The position numbers were made by a program, and so were the translations under genes. Under the pieces are notes generated by a model. The model did no database searches and was not told the DNA's origin. It worked only from the letters and a program-made list of their open reading frames with translations. Positions 6,861 to 11,462 of a stretch of 11,462 nt of DNA are shown here, one piece after another. The number at the start of each line of letters is the position of its first letter. Within the stretch, counting starts at the first letter, position 1. Source of the DNA: Planctomycetota bacterium (GTDB lineage Bacteria > Planctomycetota > Brocadiia > Brocadiales > Bathyanammoxibiaceae); contig JAUXLO010000027.1 of NCBI GenBank assembly GCA_030623665.1, forward strand, positions 1 to 11,462, written 5' to 3'.

Positions 6861-7881
6861 CCAGGCCATTGTATACGCCGCTGAGAGGGCCGGGCTGGGG
6901 TTCTTTGCGGGATACCCCATCACTCCCGCCTCGGAGATCCTGCTCGAGCTTATCGGCAAGAAGCACATAAAGGTCCTCCAGATGGAGGACGAGATAGCCT
7001 CGATAAACGCAATAATCGGGGCTTCACTGGCCGGACGAAAGGTAATGACGGCCACCAGCGGCCCCGGCTTCTCACTCATGCAGGAGAGCATCGGGCTTGC
7101 GCACATGATGGAGGTGCCTCTTGTAATCGTCAACGTACAGAGGGTGGGACCCAGCACAGGCATGCCCACCTTCCCCGCACAGGGGGACGTCATGCAATCA
7201 AAGTTCGGCAGCCACGGAGACTACTGCCCGATAGTCTTTTACCCCAACTCGGTAGAGGAACTCTACCATTACACCTTCAGCGCATTCAACGCGGCAGAAG
7301 AATCCACAAGCCCCGTAATCCTCCTCAGCGACGGCTACATAAGCCACCTTTACGAGACCGTAGAGTTGAAAAAATACCCCACGGTCAACAGGTCAAAGCT
7401 ACCCCTTGGCCTGGGCAAACGTCACTTTACCGGCCTCACGCATAGGGACACCTCAAGACCCACGACCTCCGACCCGGAGGTCCATCGGGCCCTCCTGAAA
7501 CGTCTTGAAAAAAAGTGCGAAGACGTTGCGAAAAAATACAATTCCTATGAATATATTGAAAACAACTCCACCGACACCCTCTTGGTCGTCTATGGCGGAC
7601 TCTCCAGGGCCGCATACAACTTTAGGGATAAATACGCCATATTCCGCCCAATCAGGATCTTTCCCCTAATCAAAGACCTGAAGGACATAGCCGAACGATA
7701 TGAAAATATAATCGTAATGGAAATGAATCTCGGTCAGTACTGCAACCAGGTAGAAAGCATCATACACAAACACGCTGAGCTTATCTCCCTGCCCGGCGGG
7801 AATATAGATCTGAAAGAGATATGGGACAAACTTACAGCGATAAAGGGCAAGGACCTGAAACGTATTTCAGCGGTAACCTAG
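6835..7881 (+). CDS. korA: 2-oxoglutarate:ferredoxin oxidoreductase alpha subunit
   Basis: Part of the thiamine-diphosphate enzyme that interconverts 2-oxoglutarate, CoA and oxidised ferredoxin with succinyl-CoA, CO2 and reduced ferredoxin. The 348-residue protein has YPITPASE (27-34), MEDEIAS (50-56), TSGPGFSLMQE (74-84) and QRVGPSTGMPT (102-112), then QGD (116-118). All belong to the pyrimidine-binding and domain I region of 2-oxoacid:ferredoxin oxidoreductase alpha subunits. There is no fused gamma domain at the N-terminus, consistent with a separate KorC downstream. It starts inside korD and stops 13 bases before korB. Motifs alone do not exclude another 2-oxoacid as substrate, but adjacency to sucCD favours 2-oxoglutarate. 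Confidence 0.93.
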   Translation: MSKLLLQGNQAIVYAAERAGLGFFAGYPITPASEILLELIGKKHIKVLQMEDEIASINAIIGASLAGRKVMTATSGPGFSLMQESIGLAHMMEVPLVIVNVQRVGPSTGMPTFPAQGDVMQSKFGSHGDYCPIVFYPNSVEELYHYTFSAFNAAEESTSPVILLSDGYISHLYETVELKKYPTVNRSKLPLGLGKRHFTGLTHRDTSRPTTSDPEVHRALLKRLEKKCEDVAKKYNSYEYIENNSTDTLLVVYGGLSRAAYNFRDKYAIFRPIRIFPLIKDLKDIAERYENIIVMEMNLGQYCNQVESIIHKHAELISLPGGNIDLKEIWDKLTAIKGKDLKRISAVT

Positions 7882-7894
7882 AAGGGCGACATCT

Positions 7895-8638
7895 ATGGAA
7901 GACACCACGCGCTTCAAGCGCTTCTTAAGAGAAAAGAATCTCCCCACACCGTGGTGCCCCGGCTGTGGCAACGGCATCGTCCTCAAATCTACGTGCGATG
8001 CCTTTGAAGAGCTTAATCTCGACACGAGCAAAACGGTGGTGGTCTCCGGCATCGGCTGTGCAGGAAGGAGCGCAGGGTTTTTTAACATCGACTCCGTTCA
8101 CACCGCACACGGAAGGGCCATACCCATGGCAGAGGGGATAAAAATGGCCAATGAAAACCTCAACGTAGTCGTACTAAGCGGTGACGGCGACCTCCTCGGT
8201 ATAGGCGGGAACCACCTGCTCCACGCCTCCAGAAGGAACACTCCTATAACCATAATCTGCTTTTCCAACGAAATATATGGAATGACCGGGGGACAGGTCT
8301 CACCCACCTCTAAAAAACATGCCAAAACAATCACAACTCCCGACGGGTGTCCGGACACCCCCATCAACGTCCAGGCACTCATCAAGGCACATAACTGTTC
8401 CTACGCCAGGACCACCACGTTCCACCTAAAACACCTCAAAAAGAGCATCGTTGCGGCCCTGGAGCACCCGGGGCTTGCCTTTGTAGACGTTATCTGTCAA
8501 TGCATCGTAAACAACGGCCGGCGCATAGGCTTCAAAGACGGCTATGAAATGCTTATATACTACAAAAATGAGTATAAGGTAAACGACAACGTAGACCTCC
8601 TGAAGGAAAACGAGATAGGCATAACGAGAAAGGTATAG
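7895..8638 (+). CDS. korB: 2-oxoglutarate:ferredoxin oxidoreductase beta subunit
   Basis: The thiamine-diphosphate and [4Fe-4S] subunit of KOR, 247 residues. WCPGCG (20-25) and SGIGC (51-55) supply three cluster cysteines (21, 24, 55), and Cys203 or Cys201 in ICQCIVN is the probable fourth. The ThDP-Mg motif is GDGD (96-99), then GGNH (104-107), Asn125 and YGMTGGQ (128-134). HTAHGRA (69-75) is the usual substrate-side motif. AAGGG at about 7882-7886, eight bases upstream, supports the ATG. The gene is followed after four bases by the GNAT-KorC fusion. Together with korD and korA it gives a full electron path from ThDP through the beta-subunit cluster to the ferredoxin subunit. Confidence 0.94.
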   Translation: MEDTTRFKRFLREKNLPTPWCPGCGNGIVLKSTCDAFEELNLDTSKTVVVSGIGCAGRSAGFFNIDSVHTAHGRAIPMAEGIKMANENLNVVVLSGDGDLLGIGGNHLLHASRRNTPITIICFSNEIYGMTGGQVSPTSKKHAKTITTPDGCPDTPINVQALIKAHNCSYARTTTFHLKHLKKSIVAALEHPGLAFVDVICQCIVNNGRRIGFKDGYEMLIYYKNEYKVNDNVDLLKENEIGITRKV

Positions 8639-8642
8639 CGGT

Positions 8643-9638
8643 ATGGCCTTAAGTATAGAGACTATGACAGATTCGGATATAAAGGCGGTACTAAGGCTCT
8701 TCAACGAGACAATAGAAGAGATGCATAAGGACCGTACCCCGGAGGAGCGGAGGCATTTCAAAGAGGCCTACACCCCTGCAAAGGTAAAGAAGAGGTTAAA
8801 AGACGAGCACAGCGTCTTTCTCACAGCCAGGGAAAACGAAAAGGTAGTAGGCTACATGTTTGGCTGGGTGTTAGAAAGTATAGGCCACATCTACTGGTTC
8901 TCCATAGACAAGGACTCAAGGAGAAAGGGCTACGGTCATAAACTCCTGGAAAAGACCCTCTCTGAGTTTGAACAGAAAACTTGCTACGAGAGCAGGTTTT
9001 TCGCATACCCCGATGACCGCGAAACGTGCAACCTCCTTGAAAGCGTGGGCTTTGTGGAAAGGGCCAGCATTGAAGAGGGATTCCTTGGCGTAAGTCTGGT
9101 GCTATTTGTCAAACAACTGGCAAAACTGCCAAAGGCCGTACTAAAGAGGCTCATAATCGCCGGAGAGGCAGGCCAGGGCATAAAGGTAATGGCCCACGCC
9201 CTTGCCAACATCCTCGCCAAGCTCGGCAAAGAGGTCTCCCTGAACGTCGTTTACGACGCCGCCGTAAGGGGTGGAACCATTACCGCCGAACTTATCTTCT
9301 CGGATGAAAGAATAGACGTCCCATTCTTTGATAAGGCAGATATATGCCTGCAACTCTCAAAGCCGTTGCGGAGGAGATTCGATGCCGAAAAGCAGCTTAT
9401 CGAGGAGTCTATCGCTGAATACATGGAACCCGCCGACAGCAAGGAGATTATCCCGTTCAAACGAGAGGCAATCGAGAGATTCGGCAGCCCTATCTTTATT
9501 AACATGATTGCCCTGGGCAGGCTCCTGCACCACATCGGCATACCGGTAGACAAGGTGGACTTCCGCTCGGGTCTGCCGGCCCGGTTCCTGGAGGAAAACG
9601 TACGCGCCGTGAAATATGGCTATACATACCAGGACTAG
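8643..9638 (+). CDS. korC: GNAT acetyltransferase fused to KOR gamma subunit (KorC)
   Basis: A single uninterrupted frame of 331 residues holds two domains. Residues 1 to about 155 form a GNAT N-acetyltransferase. An N-terminal beta/alpha unit is followed by VVGYMFGW (68-75) and HIYWFSIDKDSRRKGYGHKLL (82-102), whose RRKGYG is the acetyl-CoA pyrophosphate-binding loop, and by LLESVGFVER (131-140). Residues about 168-331 are a typical KorC gamma domain: IIAGEAGQG (171-179), RGGT (209-212), a DKADICLQLS segment (230-239), and NMIALGRL (287-294). KorC normally stands alone at about 170-190 residues. The linker has one in-frame GTG (residue 153) without a Shine-Dalgarno, so separate KorC synthesis looks unlikely. 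GAGAAAGG nine bases upstream supports the ATG. The GNAT substrate is unknown; modifying KOR or a neighbouring enzyme is only a hypothesis. The next gene starts three bases after the stop. Confidence 0.88.
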   Translation: MALSIETMTDSDIKAVLRLFNETIEEMHKDRTPEERRHFKEAYTPAKVKKRLKDEHSVFLTARENEKVVGYMFGWVLESIGHIYWFSIDKDSRRKGYGHKLLEKTLSEFEQKTCYESRFFAYPDDRETCNLLESVGFVERASIEEGFLGVSLVLFVKQLAKLPKAVLKRLIIAGEAGQGIKVMAHALANILAKLGKEVSLNVVYDAAVRGGTITAELIFSDERIDVPFFDKADICLQLSKPLRRRFDAEKQLIEESIAEYMEPADSKEIIPFKREAIERFGSPIFINMIALGRLLHHIGIPVDKVDFRSGLPARFLEENVRAVKYGYTYQD

Positions 9639-9641
9639 TCT

Positions 9642-10484
9642 ATGCGTCAGATAGATTCACGAGTCCTTACAGAAACGACGGAAAAGAGCTTTATGGAGAT
9701 AACACACCTCCCGGGAGACGACCTCATCGCCTCCCTGGAAAAGGCCCATCAAAATGAAAAATCCCCAACGGGCAGGGATATCCTCGCACAAATATTGGAA
9801 AATGCAAAGATAGGCAGAGAAGAACACACGCCCATATGTCAGGACACCGGCAACAGCGTCGTATTCGTGGAGGTAGGCCAGGACGTGCACATAGTGGGAG
9901 AAACACCCTCTGAGGCCATTAAAAGGGGAGTAAGCCAAGGGTACACAAAGGGTTATCTCCGGGCATCCATCGTTGACGACCCGCTCAGCCGCAAGAACAC
10001 CAGGGACAACACCCCACCATTCGTTCATACAGAGATAGTACCGGGAGACAAGATAAAGCTCACCGTGATGGCCAAGGGTTCAGGGTGTGAGAACATGAGC
10101 CGCCTCAAGATGCTCACCCCCGCCCAGGGAAGACAGGGGGTGGTTGACTTTGTAGTCGACACGGTGCGAAGGGGCAGCGGCAGGCCCTGCCCACCGCTCA
10201 TAGTAGGCGTAGGCATCGGCGGGACCTTTGACCTGGCCACTTATATCGCAAAAAAATCACTCTTCCGCCCCATAGGCGAACACCACCCGGAGCCATACAT
10301 CAGGGAACTGGAGGAAGAGCTTCTGGAAAAGATAAATAACCTGGGCCTCGGCCCGCAGGCATGGGGAGGGCGCACCACCGCCCTCGCAGTGCACGTGGAG
10401 ACATACCCGTGCCACATCGCAAGCCTCCCCGTCGCCGTAAACATAGAGTGCCACTCACACAGGGTCAAAACCGTAACGATTTGA
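9642..10484 (+). CDS. fumA: Fumarate hydratase class I, alpha subunit
   Basis: The Fe-S-binding subunit of two-subunit class I fumarase, which hydrates fumarate to malate reversibly; tartrate dehydratase (TtdA) is the nearest alternative. The 280-residue protein carries three cysteines in the expected places for a [4Fe-4S] cluster: PICQDTG (Cys66), KGSGCENMS (Cys149) and RPCPP (Cys183), followed by VGVGIGGTFD (188-197). The C-terminus has the family's CHIASLPVAVN (257-267) and CHSHR. AGGA seven bases upstream supports the ATG. Clustering with KOR and succinyl-CoA synthetase makes fumarase much more likely than tartrate dehydratase. Its beta subunit follows, but a small gene is placed between them. 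Class I fumarases are oxygen-labile, consistent with an anaerobic setting. Confidence 0.92.
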   Translation: MRQIDSRVLTETTEKSFMEITHLPGDDLIASLEKAHQNEKSPTGRDILAQILENAKIGREEHTPICQDTGNSVVFVEVGQDVHIVGETPSEAIKRGVSQGYTKGYLRASIVDDPLSRKNTRDNTPPFVHTEIVPGDKIKLTVMAKGSGCENMSRLKMLTPAQGRQGVVDFVVDTVRRGSGRPCPPLIVGVGIGGTFDLATYIAKKSLFRPIGEHHPEPYIRELEEELLEKINNLGLGPQAWGGRTTALAVHVETYPCHIASLPVAVNIECHSHRVKTVTI

Positions 10485-10525
10485 AGAAGAAAATTTGAAT
10501 GCTGTAATCGCAGGCCCCAAGGTCC

Positions 10526-10828
10526 ATGAAAATAGTTAATATTACGATGTATCGCTGGGCGGGGAGCAAGTTTGGTATTAAAATAAAAAATGAATGTGAG
10601 GAATGTGAGATTAATACCGGAATCTTGGATGATATAAAGCAAAAAGAATTTCTCGGCAAACCCGTGATAATTGAAAAAAAGCCGTGGCTTACGCACCTTT
10701 GGGAGTCACTGTGGTACGGCGGTTGGCATGCACCGGTCGTCATAGTCAACGGGAAGTTATTCTCTCAGGGTGTGGTCGTTGACCGGGATAAACTTGTCCA
10801 ACGAGTGCTAAAGATACTTAACGAATAA
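10526..10828 (+). CDS. Small thioredoxin/glutaredoxin-like protein with CxxC
   Basis: A 100-residue protein of thioredoxin-fold type. It has a beta-strand start (KIVNITMYRW), a CEEC redox motif at Cys24-Cys27, and an APVVIVNG segment (69-76) whose Pro70 sits where the cis-proline of thioredoxin folds is expected. A final helix is rich in Leu and Lys. The YRWAGS and GGWHAPVV wording resembles a family of small uncharacterised glutaredoxin-like proteins I recognise only loosely. No signal peptide is seen, so it is probably cytoplasmic. It is inserted between the two fumarase subunits, 41 bases after alpha and 34 before beta. Its first half is visibly AT-richer than the neighbours, hinting at later acquisition. 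AAGG is only three bases from the ATG, so initiation may be weak. Function unknown; thiol-disulfide exchange or Fe-S protection are possibilities. Confidence 0.7.
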   Translation: MKIVNITMYRWAGSKFGIKIKNECEECEINTGILDDIKQKEFLGKPVIIEKKPWLTHLWESLWYGGWHAPVVIVNGKLFSQGVVVDRDKLVQRVLKILNE

Positions 10829-10862
10829 TATGACCTAGAAGGAAAACTCTAACACTAAAAAG

Positions 10863-11420
10863 ATGACTAACGACATTATAAAGATAAAACCACCCCTGGA
10901 CGAGGCCACCGTCCTGAGCCTCAGGGCCGGGCAGAGGGTGCTCATTACCGGGACCCTCTACACCGCCAGGGACGCCGCCCACAAACGCATAATGGAACTT
11001 ATTGAGAAAAATGAATCCCTGCCCTTCGACCTCAAGGGGCAGATAATCTACTACGTAGGCCCCAGCCCAGCCAAACCGGGACAGGTTGTAGGCTCCGCCG
11101 GCCCTACCACCAGCTCCCGGATGGACCCCTATATGGAGACCCTTTACAAACTGGGCCTCAAGGGTACTATCGGCAAGGGAAACAGAACGCATGAGGTTAT
11201 AGACCTCATCAAGAGATATAAGGCCGTCCACTTCTCAAATATCGGCGGCGCAGGCGCACTAATCGCGAAGACCATAAAAGGGTGTGAGACGATAGCCTTT
11301 GAGGATCTGGGCACAGAGGCCATCCACCGCATGGACGTAGAAGACTTTTCCTGCATCGTGGCCTATGACCCGGAGGGAAATGACCTGTATAAAGAGGCCG
11401 TCAAGCAATACGGAAGATAA
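10863..11420 (+). CDS. fumB: Fumarate hydratase class I, beta subunit
   Basis: The C-terminal-type partner of the alpha subunit, 185 residues. It contains TARDAAH (34-40), GPTTSSRMD (80-88), IGKG (103-106), NIGGAGAL (126-133) and FEDLGTEAI (146-154), the order seen in class I fumarase/tartrate dehydratase beta subunits. It completes the active site with the Fe-S alpha subunit to interconvert fumarate and malate. No good Shine-Dalgarno is visible, only an A-rich stretch directly before the ATG. It is the last gene visible in the operon. The symbol fumB is used for the beta subunit of the two-subunit enzyme, not the E. coli single-chain FumB. Confidence 0.92.
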   Translation: MTNDIIKIKPPLDEATVLSLRAGQRVLITGTLYTARDAAHKRIMELIEKNESLPFDLKGQIIYYVGPSPAKPGQVVGSAGPTTSSRMDPYMETLYKLGLKGTIGKGNRTHEVIDLIKRYKAVHFSNIGGAGALIAKTIKGCETIAFEDLGTEAIHRMDVEDFSCIVAYDPEGNDLYKEAVKQYGR

Positions 11421-11462
11421 AGAAACCGTTGCAAAATATTTGGTAAGATGTGATGCCGTAGA

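Noticed and set aside
6543..7193. 216-codon minus-strand open frame
   Set aside because: It runs antisense across sucD, korD and korA, all firmly identified. No recognisable motif.
11421..11462. Terminator or promoter after fumarase beta
   Set aside because: The remaining 42 bases show no hairpin with a T-run and no convincing -35/-10 pair.
1..11462. CRISPR array, insertion sequence, tRNA or prophage elements
   Set aside because: I see no regularly spaced direct repeats, terminal inverted repeats, transposase motifs or cloverleaf-like segments in the noncoding parts.

Overview
The window carries a compact, same-strand cluster of central carbon metabolism genes (about 1848-11420), preceded by two unrelated genes. 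The enzyme set suggests a strictly or facultatively anaerobic bacterium: an Re-citrate synthase-like enzyme, a four-part ferredoxin-dependent 2-oxoglutarate oxidoreductase and a two-subunit class I (Fe-S) fumarase. All three families are typically oxygen-sensitive. Two exported c-type heme proteins and a lipobox-bearing SppA point to a Gram-negative type envelope. Anammox-type planctomycetes (Brocadiales) are one lineage that would fit an Re-citrate synthase plus many c-type hemes, but this is a guess from gene content. The sequence alone does not fix the taxon.

Layout. (1) 2-472 (+) is the C-terminal end of a polysaccharide deacetylase-like protein. It converges on and overlaps (2) an SppA-type signal peptide peptidase on the minus strand (437-1426). 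(3) 1427-1847 is a divergent intergenic region with plausible sigma70-like promoters facing both ways. (4) 1848-11420 (+) reads, in order: Re-citrate synthase, sucC, two tandem paralogous DUF3365 (Tll0287-like) monoheme proteins, sucD, korD (ferredoxin), korA, korB, a GNAT acetyltransferase fused to korC, fumarase alpha, a small thioredoxin-like protein, and fumarase beta. Gaps run from a 26-bp overlap to about 41 bp, so it probably works as one operon. The last ~40 bases hold nothing identifiable.

How the genes fit together. Re-citrate synthase would make citrate from acetyl-CoA and oxaloacetate. KorDABC interconverts 2-oxoglutarate and succinyl-CoA using ferredoxin. SucCD interconverts succinyl-CoA and succinate with nucleotide phosphorylation. 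The fumarase interconverts fumarate and malate. With ferredoxin-linked KOR and reversible SucCD and fumarase, these steps could run oxidatively or reductively. Aconitase, isocitrate dehydrogenase, succinate dehydrogenase and malate dehydrogenase are not in the window.

The least ordinary points are the acetyltransferase domain fused to the KorC subunit, the pair of exported heme proteins placed between the two succinyl-CoA synthetase subunit genes, and the CxxC thioredoxin-like gene placed between the two fumarase subunit genes. Accessory redox or regulatory genes therefore separate both two-subunit enzymes, and a regulatory-looking domain is welded to a third.
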